A stretch of 64,000 nt of DNA from Belliella aquatica. Lineage in GTDB: Bacteria; Bacteroidota; Bacteroidia; Cytophagales; Cyclobacteriaceae. The stretch covers positions 1-64,000 of the forward strand of contig NZ_BMFD01000005.1 in the NCBI RefSeq assembly GCF_014637795.1. The letters run 5' to 3'. The notes beneath the pieces are model-generated. The model had not been told where the DNA came from. It did not search any database and saw only the letters and a program-made list of their open reading frames with translations. The position numbers and the translations under genes are program-made. Numbering within the stretch: the first letter of the stretch is position 1; every line of letters starts with the position of its first letter. Shown here piece by piece: positions 9,646 through 18,049 of this stretch.

Positions 9646-10470
9646 ATGAGCAGGTCTTGGATTTCTATTCTTTTGATTTTAATTCCAATTTTAGGTCTAC
9701 GCGCGCAGGGAGGCATTGAAGCACTACCTCGTGGTGCCAGGAGTACCGGTCTAGGAAATGCAAGCCTAACGATTGCAGACTCTTGGTCGATTTTCAATAA
9801 TATTGGCGCTCTAGGCAGATTGACAAGTTCAGCCATTGTAGTTGGCTATGACCACCGATTCAATCTCAATGAACTTACTACGTTGTCAGCAGGCGCTGTC
9901 ATGCATACCGAAAGTTTTCAATATGGACTAAGCGTATCAAGTTTTGGTGGAGAGCACTTCAACCAGAGTAATATTGGATTGGGAATTGCCAACCAAATGG
10001 GAATAGCGAGTTTAGGGCTGAAAATAAACTATCTCCAAACCAACATCGAGGGATTTGGAAGAGCTGCAGCACCTGTGATAGAGTTTGGAGGAGTGGCTGA
10101 ATTAGGTCCTAACCTGTTTTTTGGTGCACACATTTATAACCTCACCAATGCAAAAGTCGGGGGCAACTCAGAAGATAGAATTCCAACAGTAGTCAAATCC
10201 GGTATTTCATATCGACCAACTGAAAAACTGATGGTCAATATTGAGGCTGAAAAAGACATTTTGCTGCCAGCCATGATCAAATTAGGAATTGAATACAATC
10301 TGATGGACAGGCTTTGGCTAAGAAGTGGTGTCAATACCTATCCAAGCAACTTGTTTTTTGGAATTGGTTTTCGACCTAGAAATTTTGTCATCGATTACGC
10401 AATGACCCAGAGCCAATATTTGGGCAATACACATCATTTTTCCTTTGGCTATCTAATTCAAAAAAAGTGA
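9646..10470 (+). CDS. PorV/PorQ-like outer membrane beta-barrel protein
   Basis: A 274-residue secreted protein with a signal peptide (about 1-20, ending LRAQ) followed by the FadL-like opening IEALPRGARSTGLGNASLTIAD and NNIGALG. This resembles the PorV/PorQ families of type IX secretion accessory barrels, and the rest is glycine-rich beta-strand sequence. I use the ATG at 9646, not the upstream TTG at 9619, because the signal peptide begins there. Its stop overlaps the next gene's start (GTGA), indicating translational coupling. The exact subfamily is uncertain. Confidence 0.7.
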   Translation: MSRSWISILLILIPILGLRAQGGIEALPRGARSTGLGNASLTIADSWSIFNNIGALGRLTSSAIVVGYDHRFNLNELTTLSAGAVMHTESFQYGLSVSSFGGEHFNQSNIGLGIANQMGIASLGLKINYLQTNIEGFGRAAAPVIEFGGVAELGPNLFFGAHIYNLTNAKVGGNSEDRIPTVVKSGISYRPTEKLMVNIEAEKDILLPAMIKLGIEYNLMDRLWLRSGVNTYPSNLFFGIGFRPRNFVIDYAMTQSQYLGNTHHFSFGYLIQKK

Positions 10471-12566
10471 GAAAATGGATTTTTACATATCTCTTTTTAC
10501 TTTTTTGGACAGCGCTTACTGCCCAGACCTACAGAAAGGATGAAATCAATATAGAAAAATTGATCGAGGAGCTTTTTGCTATGCAGCAAGATGATGTGGA
10601 TTTTGAAAATATGTATGAAGGATTATTACAGGTATTCCTAAACCCAATTCATCTGAATAAAGCTACACAGGAAGAATTGAAGTCAATTTATATTCTAAAT
10701 CCTTACCAAATCAATTCGTTTTTTGAGTATAAAGCAGCTTTTGGGAATTTTATTTCTATCTATGAATTACAGGCTGTTCCAGGTTTTGATTTACAGACTA
10801 TCTATAAAATGCTCCCATTTGTAACCTTGGATGATGGTTCTGAATATGGCAGTCGCTCTTTTTTGAAAAGAGTTGTCAATGAACGGGATGCCTACTTTAT
10901 TTTCAGACAAAATAGAGTTTGGGAAACGAGACGAGGATTTACTGCGGCAGACACTTTGAGCAATGGTCGACTGACAAGTCGTTTCCTTGGTGATCCAAAT
11001 AATCTCTACGGAAGGTTTAGAATTCAGCACAGTAAAGATTTCAGTTTGGGCTTTACGATTGACAAAGATCCTGGAGAGCAGTTTATTTGGGATCCTGATA
11101 CCAAAAGGTATGGCTTCAATTTCTTCTCTTATCACTTTACCCTTTACAATCAAAAAAAGTGGAAGACAATCACTGTTGGAGATTTTCAAGCTCAATTTGG
11201 TCAAGGATTGGTCTATGGAGCAGGGTTCTCGGTGGGTAAAGGTTCTGAAACAATTACCACAATCCGAAGAAGCAGCATCGGACTACGTCCTTACACAGGA
11301 GCCATGGAATTTGGATTCTTTCGTGGCTTGGGCTTGACCTATCAGCATAAAAACATCGACATCAGCTTGATCGCATCGCATACTCCACGAGATGGGAATG
11401 TGCAAATTGCCTTGGATACTTTGGAACAAGAAGACGTATTTATTTCTTCATTACAGCTTTCGGGACTACATCGAACTCCTACAGAAATTGCCTATAAAGA
11501 CCAAATCAGGGAAAGTAATCTCGGAGGAAACATCCAATATAGCAGTGAAAACAGGATGCTACAAGTCGGTATTAATTCACTTTTCACTCGATATAATCAG
11601 CCTTTCATTCGAAATCCTCAAGTATATAATCAATTTGAATTCTCCGGTCAGGAAAATCATATACATAGTGGATACATCTCTTATAATATTCAGAATTACT
11701 TCCTATTTGGAGAAACAGCCATTTCCAAAAGTGGCGGCATGGGTAGTGTTTTGGGCGTGATGAGCAGTCTGAGTAGGACGGTTGATTTATCGCTGCTTTG
11801 GAGAAAATTCGATAGAAACTTCCATACTTTCTATGGAAATTCATTTTCAGAAAATACCCGTCCAATCAACGAAGAGGGGATTTATCTCGGATTAAACTTT
11901 CGCCCAAACATCAAATACAATTGGTCGATTTATTATGATCAGTTCAAGTTTCCTTGGATAAAATTCAGGACTTACTCACCTTCGGAGGGCTATGAGTGGC
12001 TGACCCGGTTTACCTATCGTCCTTCCAAAGCTGTTCTATTATTTTTTCAGTTCAGAGAAGAATCGAAAGCGAGAAATATCAGTGAAATCCAAAATTTTCA
12101 GTCTACATACCAGCTTTCTCAAGGAAAAAAATGGAATTATGTGGTCAATTTGGACTACAAAATCAATGACAATTGGAGTTTAAAATCACGGGTGATGGGC
12201 AGCCGTTTTGATTTCAACAATCAGATCACCAAAGGATTTGCAATCAGTCAGGATTTGAACGCAGACTTTCAAAAATGGAGAGTTTCTACGCGATTTGTAC
12301 TTTTCGATACGGATGATTATGACAACAGACAATACATTTACGAGCGAAATGTACTTTGGGCATTCTCAATTCCCGCACTTCAAGGACAAGGCCTCAGGTA
12401 CTACACTTTAGCACAATACCGCGTAAGTCAAAAGTTGACCTTATGGGCGAGGTATTCTAGGACGATTTTTACTGATCGGGAAGTCATCGGTTCAGGCTTA
12501 CAATCAATTCAAGGAAATCGACAAACTGAAACTATTTTTCAACTTAGGTATCAATTTAACCGATAA
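10467..12566 (+). CDS. Helix-hairpin-helix domain outer-membrane barrel protein
   Basis: A 699-residue exported protein: signal peptide 1-19, then a region of about 45-120 with two helix-hairpin-helix-like repeats (HLNKATQEELKSIYILNPYQ and ELQAVPGFDLQTIYKMLP) resembling ComEA. About 550 residues of beta-barrel-like sequence follow with many alternating aromatic residues, ending LRYQFNR. It starts with GTG at 10467, overlapping the previous stop by 4 bases, so the pair is translationally coupled. ComEA HhH domains bind double-stranded DNA in natural transformation. A DNA role for this fused architecture is inference. Confidence 0.72.
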   Translation: MRKWIFTYLFLLFWTALTAQTYRKDEINIEKLIEELFAMQQDDVDFENMYEGLLQVFLNPIHLNKATQEELKSIYILNPYQINSFFEYKAAFGNFISIYELQAVPGFDLQTIYKMLPFVTLDDGSEYGSRSFLKRVVNERDAYFIFRQNRVWETRRGFTAADTLSNGRLTSRFLGDPNNLYGRFRIQHSKDFSLGFTIDKDPGEQFIWDPDTKRYGFNFFSYHFTLYNQKKWKTITVGDFQAQFGQGLVYGAGFSVGKGSETITTIRRSSIGLRPYTGAMEFGFFRGLGLTYQHKNIDISLIASHTPRDGNVQIALDTLEQEDVFISSLQLSGLHRTPTEIAYKDQIRESNLGGNIQYSSENRMLQVGINSLFTRYNQPFIRNPQVYNQFEFSGQENHIHSGYISYNIQNYFLFGETAISKSGGMGSVLGVMSSLSRTVDLSLLWRKFDRNFHTFYGNSFSENTRPINEEGIYLGLNFRPNIKYNWSIYYDQFKFPWIKFRTYSPSEGYEWLTRFTYRPSKAVLLFFQFREESKARNISEIQNFQSTYQLSQGKKWNYVVNLDYKINDNWSLKSRVMGSRFDFNNQITKGFAISQDLNADFQKWRVSTRFVLFDTDDYDNRQYIYERNVLWAFSIPALQGQGLRYYTLAQYRVSQKLTLWARYSRTIFTDREVIGSGLQSIQGNRQTETIFQLRYQFNR

Positions 12567-12631
12567 TTTCCATAATCGGTAACCTACGCTACACTTCATT
12601 TTGTAACTTCATTTTCGAAAAATCATACGCT

Positions 12632-15079
12632 ATGAAAAAAATATATTTACTGACTTTAACTCTTTTAATTTCCGTTTCAAGCAGTTTTTCTCAAAAACTA
12701 GATGTCTCAAAGATGGAAAAGAAAGAAGGATTTATCAATTTCTATTTGGACGATGAGAAAGGTAAAATCTATTTAGAAATAGAAAAACTTGATCATGAAT
12801 TTCTTTATGTCAATTCTCTCCCTGCTGGGGTAGGTTCGAATGACATCGGTTTGGATCGTGGTCAATTGGGCAGAACGCGAGTTGTAGAATTCCGAAAAGC
12901 TGGAAATAAGCTGATGTTGGTTCATAAAAACTATGATTTCAGAGCATTCAGTGATAATCCAGCAGAAGTAAAATCTGTCAAAGATGCATTTGCAGAGTCG
13001 ATTCTATGGGGATTTGAAATCAGCAATAATGTAGATGATAAAATCATCGTAGATGCGACAAGTTTCTATTTGCAAGATGTACATCAAGTCGCTGAGAAAT
13101 TGGGTTCAGCCAGACAAGGTTCATACAAAGTTGATAATTCCAGAAGTGCGATTTATGAACCGATGACCAAAAACTTTCCTCAAAACACCGAAGTGGAAGC
13201 TACTATCACAGTCACCGGAACACCATCAGGAAGTTATATTCGCTCTGTCACGCCATCTCCTGAGGCAGTGACTGTAAGACAAAGACATTCTTTTATTGAA
13301 CTTCCCGATGATCAGTATCAGCAGAGAGAATTTGACACACGAGCGGGTTATTTTAATATCAGCTACCTAGACTTCACTTCTCCTATCGGTGAACCCATGG
13401 AAAAGAAATTCATCTCAAGACATCGCTTGGAGAAGAAAGATCCATCTGCTGCTATTTCTGAGGCAGTAGAACCTATTGTTTATTATTTAGATAGAGGCAC
13501 ACCAGAGCCGGTAAGATCTGCTTTGATCGAAGGAGGCAATTGGTGGAATCAAGCATTTGAAGCAGCAGGTTTCAAAGATGCCTTCAGAGTTGAATTGATG
13601 CCCGAAGGAGCCGATCCAATGGATGTCAGGTACAATGTGATCCAATGGGTTCACCGCTCTACCAGAGGCTGGTCTTATGGCTCTTCCATAAGAGATCCAA
13701 GAACTGGAGAAATCCTCAAAGGTCATGTGAGTTTGGGTTCTTTGAGAGTAAGACAAGATTACCTGATTGCTCAAGGCTTGCTACAGCCATTTGAAGATGG
13801 AAAGCCTAAAGACCCAAAGATGTTAGAAATGGCACTGGCTAGATTAAGACAGCTTTCAGCACATGAGATTGGGCATACCATTGGGTTAGCACATGCTTAT
13901 GCCTCCTCTCCTACAAGTCGAGCATCTGTGATGGATTATCCATATCCTTATATCAGCATAGATAATGATGGGAATTTAGATTTCTCCAAAGCATATGATG
14001 ATAAAATTGGAGATTGGGACAAATGGGCGATCCGCTATGGCTATGATGTGATTCCTGAAGGTCAAGACGAAAAAGCCTATTTGAAAAAACTATTGGAAGA
14101 TACCTACGCGGCGGGCCATACATTTATTTCTGACTCAGATTCAAGAAATTCCAGTGGAAGTCATCCAACGGCCCACTTGTGGGATAATGGAACTTCTGCA
14201 CCAGAGGAACTTGCTAGAATGATGGAAATCAGAAGAGCTAAGCTCAATTCCTTTGGCTTGAATGCAATCGAAGAAAACACTCCAGAGGCCATGATGGAGG
14301 AAGTTTTGGCACCACTATACTTGATGCATAGATATCAAGTGGAAGCAGCTGCCAAACTTATCGGAGGGGTAGACTATACTTATAAAGTAAAAGGTGACAA
14401 TCAGCGAAAGCAAAGTAGATTGGATGCCAAGTCGCAAATGGAAGCATTAGATGAATTGCTGCAAACAGTTCTTCCTGAGAATTTAGCTTTGCCAAGTCAT
14501 ATTGTTGATTTGATTCCGCCTAGACCAATGGGTTATGGAAGAAATAGAGAGACTTTCCCTTCTCGCACAGGGCCAAACTTCGATCCTATTGCACCTGCTG
14601 AGAATGTGGTGGACTTAACTTTCTCTTTCCTTTTTGATGCAGCAAGAGCCAATAGAATAGCTCAGCAAAACGCTTTTGATGATCAACTCCCTTCTTTAAA
14701 AGAGGTAATGGATAAAATCCGAAAAAGTGTTTTTGGGGTAAATTCAAAAGGTGATTACCAGAATCAGATCAGCTTGATGGTTCAAAATAAAATGGTCGAT
14801 AATTTGATTATGCTATCTAAAGACTCCAGAGCCAGTTCACTCGTGAAAGCCGAGGCAAGAGCAATTTTAAAAGATATTAGCAGTGTAGAATTGAATCTTT
14901 TTGCAGGTAAAGGATCTAAGAAAGGTAAAGGTTCAACAGAAAGTCACCGAATGTATCTAGCTGACAAGATTTCAGCTTTTATGAGACTTCCAGAGGAACT
15001 GAGTACTCCGAATTCTATCAGTGTTCCAGATGGGGCGCCAATTGGTACTGAAGATATGAGTTGTGATTTTGATTTTTAA
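12632..15079 (+). CDS. Zinc-dependent metalloprotease (DUF5117/DUF4953 type)
   Basis: A large exported metalloprotease of 815 residues with a signal peptide (1-20, SSSFSQ). The active site is HEIGHTIGLAH at 411-421, a perfect metzincin HExxHxxGxxH zinc motif, followed by a Met-turn-like SVMDYPYPYI at about 431. The N-terminal half has the DUF5118/DUF5117 look and the C-terminal half DUF4953. It probably acts in the periplasm or at the surface. It is monocistronic, ending at the strong hairpin 15080-15119. Substrates are unknown. Confidence 0.88.
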   Translation: MKKIYLLTLTLLISVSSSFSQKLDVSKMEKKEGFINFYLDDEKGKIYLEIEKLDHEFLYVNSLPAGVGSNDIGLDRGQLGRTRVVEFRKAGNKLMLVHKNYDFRAFSDNPAEVKSVKDAFAESILWGFEISNNVDDKIIVDATSFYLQDVHQVAEKLGSARQGSYKVDNSRSAIYEPMTKNFPQNTEVEATITVTGTPSGSYIRSVTPSPEAVTVRQRHSFIELPDDQYQQREFDTRAGYFNISYLDFTSPIGEPMEKKFISRHRLEKKDPSAAISEAVEPIVYYLDRGTPEPVRSALIEGGNWWNQAFEAAGFKDAFRVELMPEGADPMDVRYNVIQWVHRSTRGWSYGSSIRDPRTGEILKGHVSLGSLRVRQDYLIAQGLLQPFEDGKPKDPKMLEMALARLRQLSAHEIGHTIGLAHAYASSPTSRASVMDYPYPYISIDNDGNLDFSKAYDDKIGDWDKWAIRYGYDVIPEGQDEKAYLKKLLEDTYAAGHTFISDSDSRNSSGSHPTAHLWDNGTSAPEELARMMEIRRAKLNSFGLNAIEENTPEAMMEEVLAPLYLMHRYQVEAAAKLIGGVDYTYKVKGDNQRKQSRLDAKSQMEALDELLQTVLPENLALPSHIVDLIPPRPMGYGRNRETFPSRTGPNFDPIAPAENVVDLTFSFLFDAARANRIAQQNAFDDQLPSLKEVMDKIRKSVFGVNSKGDYQNQISLMVQNKMVDNLIMLSKDSRASSLVKAEARAILKDISSVELNLFAGKGSKKGKGSTESHRMYLADKISAFMRLPEELSTPNSISVPDGAPIGTEDMSCDFDF

Positions 15080-15119
15080 AATAAAAGAAGGAGCGGTGAT
15101 TGCCGCTCCTTCTTTTATT
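15080..15119. terminator. Strong bidirectional terminator
   Basis: A perfect 17-bp stem (15080-15096 with 15103-15119, loop TGATTG) lies between the metalloprotease gene and the convergent lipoprotein gene. A/T-rich outer ends allow function on both strands. Confidence 0.85.
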
Positions 15120-15127
15120 CACATTAT

Positions 15128-15661
15128 TTAAAAACTCCTAATTGCTCTTACCCAGTATTCATTTGCTTTATTTTCGTTTGTGGTGAGTCCTGTTCCAAAA
15201 TTATGTACAATTGCACGAAGCTCAGGCTCGTATTGTGAGGAGGACCAATAAGGCTCCCAGACTCCATTTCGCAAATTTCCGATAAAGTCCCTATTCACAT
15301 ACATCAGCAGGAGCTCATCCTTTGAAGGGAGGTACCAATCATCGTAGCCGTCTATTACCAGATCGGCGCAAAGACTTGCAGCAGTGACTGCTTGACAAAC
15401 TTCAATAATTCTATTTGTATTCCGCATTCCTGCTCCAATAAAAGTAAAATTCGTCCCAGGAATTACCTGATTCGCACAACCCCATGAAACATAGGTTGGC
15501 AAATCTTCCGGAGCCGCAATAAGGCCATGTTTTCCAGTTTTATCCAAATAGAAAATTCGCCCTCCTTGATACTCCATGCCTAATTCTAAAAATGGCTCCT
15601 TTTCACATGAAATAAGAAATATTGATATGAAAATCAAAAATACTTGAACAATTTTTTTCAT
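15128..15661 (-). CDS. DUF1566-like lipoprotein
   Basis: A 177-residue lipoprotein. The N-terminus from the ATG at 15661 is a hydrophobic signal ending in a lipobox-like LISC, so it is probably membrane-anchored. The body resembles DUF1566/FGE-like proteins: GRIFYLDKTGKHGLIAAPED, DDWYLPSKDELLLMY, YWSSSQY and a final VRAIRSF. The frame remains open upstream to 15748, but the lipoprotein signal fixes the start at 15661. The function of DUF1566 domains is unknown. Confidence 0.75.
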   Translation of the reverse strand: MKKIVQVFLIFISIFLISCEKEPFLELGMEYQGGRIFYLDKTGKHGLIAAPEDLPTYVSWGCANQVIPGTNFTFIGAGMRNTNRIIEVCQAVTAASLCADLVIDGYDDWYLPSKDELLLMYVNRDFIGNLRNGVWEPYWSSSQYEPELRAIVHNFGTGLTTNENKANEYWVRAIRSF

Positions 15662-15768
15662 GCTCAAATATAGGATAAACAGAAAATTTTTCACGCATAG
15701 ATCAATATGAAAAATAAAAAATATGCTTAATAACTTAAATAAATTCACTTGAAAATTGAAAAAACATA

Positions 15769-16185
15769 GTGATAATTGGGTATATATGTGGAGGAATTTT
15801 CAGTCCAAGTAAGAATCCGTTCTCTACCAACGCCACAAATACTACAAGTGCAGACCCAACACTTTTTGAAGTGAAGTTAATTCGAAGTGAAATTGCGAGT
15901 GTGCAAAGTATTGATGGACGAAATCCTTTCGAAATATTGATTTTCCCAAATCCAACAGAATCAGAAATCAATCTAAAATACTAACTTAACGAATTGTTTC
16001 CGGTCAATTAATTCATTACCAACTCACTTGGTCAAATTATAGCGCAGGGGAAATTTGAAAGTTCAAATATAGGTGTGAATCATCAAAGCATAGAAATCAA
16101 TAGATCGGAGAAATCAACAATGCTATTGATGACAATTGTGTTTGATAATAAGTTTTATGTCTCTGAGAATGTATTGAAAAATTAG
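15769..16185 (+). pseudogene. Remnant of a T9SS sorting-domain protein
   Basis: Reading one frame through two in-frame stops (TAA at 15982 and near 16009) gives FEILIFPNPTESEINLKY, then NSLGQIIAQGKF and FDNKFYVSENVLKN before TAG at 16183. This is the pattern of the C-terminal type IX secretion sorting domain (Por_Secre_tail: FPNP, NSLGQ, final basic strand). The start and the passenger domain are missing, so I read it as the decayed 3' end of a secreted protein gene. Confidence 0.7.
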
Positions 16186-16358
16186 AGTTAGATAGATTTG
16201 ATTGATTTTATCTATTGGATTAAAAAACCATAAAGTAATCTTTATCACAAACATCTTTATTTCTTATCCTTAAAATTGTATTGTCAAAGGATAAAGCAGG
16301 TATTTGTCTTTTGATTGAAAATTGAAAAAAAAAATAAAAACGAATAAAATTTAAGTAT

Positions 16359-17738
16359 ATGTTTTTCGAATTAGTTTATGATAAGAGTTTGGCGCAAGCC
16401 AGTTATGTAATCGGATGCCAGGCAGGTGGTATAGCTGCTGTAATCGATCCAAAAAGAGATGTTGACACCTATCTTGAAATTGCCAAGGCAAACAACATGA
16501 AGATCACCCATATCTTCGAAACACACATTCATGCAGATTTCTTGAGTGGTGCTAGAGAGTTAGCCGCCTTAACCGGTGCAGAAATGTACCTTTCTGACGA
16601 AGGAGATGAAAACTGGAAGTACGAATTCCCTCATAATAAAATCAAAGGAGGAGACAATATAAAATTGGGAAACTTGAATTTCGAAGTAATCCACACACCT
16701 GGTCACACACCAGAAAGTGTAAGTTTCCTTTTGACTGACAAGCCTGCATCAAGCGAACCTGTTATGTTGTTTACAGGAGATTTTGTGTTCGTTGGTGATG
16801 TTGGAAGACCGGATTTACTCGAACAGGCAGCAGGCATAAAGGGTACTCAAGACATCGGTGCTGCACAGATGTATGATTCCTTACATGAATTTGCGAAGCT
16901 TGGAGACTTTATCCAAGTATGGCCTGGACACGGTGCAGGTTCTGCCTGTGGCAAAGCTCTTGGAGCTGTACCAAGTACTACAGTGGGATACGAAAAAATC
17001 AGAAACTGGGCATTACAGCTTTTGAATGATAAAGTTGCTTTTAGCAAAGAACTCTTGGCCGATCAACCTGAGCCACCAAGGTACTTTGCAATGATGAAAA
17101 AGCTCAATAAAGTAGACAGAAAGCTTTTGACAGAAGTTCCAAAGATCAAGAATCTAGGAAAAGCTGATTTTGATAAAATCACTGCCGAGGGTTTAAAAGT
17201 AATAGATACCAGACCATGGCAAGACTATGCTGCTGGATTCCTCAAAGGAACACTCAGCATCACCAACAACAATTCCTTTTCATCTTGGATGGGTTGGTAT
17301 TTGACTTATGAAGAGAACTTCGTGTTGATCGCAGAAGATGCACAGGTAGAGGACTTAACTAGGAAGTTGATGCGTATAGGTTTAGACAATTTAATCGGCT
17401 ATATCACACCAAGTCAATTGGCAGAATTTGAAAGAGGAAATCTATCTACTTTTGAGCCAATTTCAAAAGAGGTAGTTCAAGCAGCTTTAGAAAAAGGAGA
17501 CACGCAGATTGTAGATGTAAGAGGAGCCGCTGAGTTCAAAAAAGGGCATATTGAAGGTGCTGAAAATCACTTCGTAGGTAAGCTTGACAAAAACTTAGAC
17601 AAAATCTCCAAGGACAAGCCTGTAATCATTCACTGTCAAAGTGGTGCAAGAGCAGCTATCGCTTACTCTGTATTAACTGCCAATGGGTTTGATAATATTC
17701 AAAACTACTCAGGTGGTTGGGCCGATTGGAGTGCTTAA
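16359..17738 (+). CDS. MBL-fold hydrolase with two rhodanese domains
   Basis: A 459-residue cytosolic enzyme. The N-terminal metallo-beta-lactamase domain has the metal motif THIHADF (His56, His58, Asp60), then HTPGHTPES and WPGHGAGSACGK, as in persulfide dioxygenases. Two rhodanese domains follow. The first (about 270-355) has no cysteine at its active-site loop; the second (365-459) has the catalytic Cys426 in HCQSGARAA. Such fusions oxidise persulfide sulfur and protect against sulfide, and that role is inferred here. It stands alone and ends at the terminator 17772-17806. Confidence 0.88.
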   Translation: MFFELVYDKSLAQASYVIGCQAGGIAAVIDPKRDVDTYLEIAKANNMKITHIFETHIHADFLSGARELAALTGAEMYLSDEGDENWKYEFPHNKIKGGDNIKLGNLNFEVIHTPGHTPESVSFLLTDKPASSEPVMLFTGDFVFVGDVGRPDLLEQAAGIKGTQDIGAAQMYDSLHEFAKLGDFIQVWPGHGAGSACGKALGAVPSTTVGYEKIRNWALQLLNDKVAFSKELLADQPEPPRYFAMMKKLNKVDRKLLTEVPKIKNLGKADFDKITAEGLKVIDTRPWQDYAAGFLKGTLSITNNNSFSSWMGWYLTYEENFVLIAEDAQVEDLTRKLMRIGLDNLIGYITPSQLAEFERGNLSTFEPISKEVVQAALEKGDTQIVDVRGAAEFKKGHIEGAENHFVGKLDKNLDKISKDKPVIIHCQSGARAAIAYSVLTANGFDNIQNYSGGWADWSA

Positions 17739-17771
17739 AAATTTGATTTAGATTGGTTAATTGGTTTGTTC

Positions 17772-17806
17772 AAATCCACCCTTGATTTAGGGTGGATTTT
17801 TTTTTC
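17772..17806 (+). terminator. Intrinsic terminator after the MBL-rhodanese gene
   Basis: An 11-bp perfect stem (AAATCCACCCT with AGGGTGGATTT, loop TGATTT) is followed by a run of T residues, 34 bp after the stop codon. Confidence 0.88.
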
Positions 17807-18049
17807 CAAAAAACACTTTCCGCGTAGTGATTAATTTTATTTCACGCAGTGACGCAGAGAATTTTTTTTGCCAATAAAATCATATTATTTTGATATTTTT
17901 TTGTCTTAAAAAAAAACCATCAGAGCCGCAAAACATCAAAGTAAAATTTTATTAGAAACACTTTTTACCGATTCATTTATAATTTTGATTTTCTTTTACG
18001 CTTCAAACTAATATCTTTAAGAAACGATTTATACTTTTAATTTTTTCTA
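17807..18049. other. AT-rich spacer before hsdR
   Basis: No gene seen. It holds two degenerate word-like segments (TTCACGCAGTGACGCAGAG at about 17850 and AGAGCCGCAAAACATCAAAG at about 17921) resembling scattered low-complexity sequence in Bacteroidota spacers. A TAATTTTG -7-like element lies near 17982, without a convincing -33 partner. Confidence 0.4.

Noticed and set aside
15735-15971. A 78-aa minus-strand frame opposite the T9SS remnant
   Set aside because: The plus-strand reading shows the recognisable sorting-domain pattern over a longer stretch; this is its shadow.
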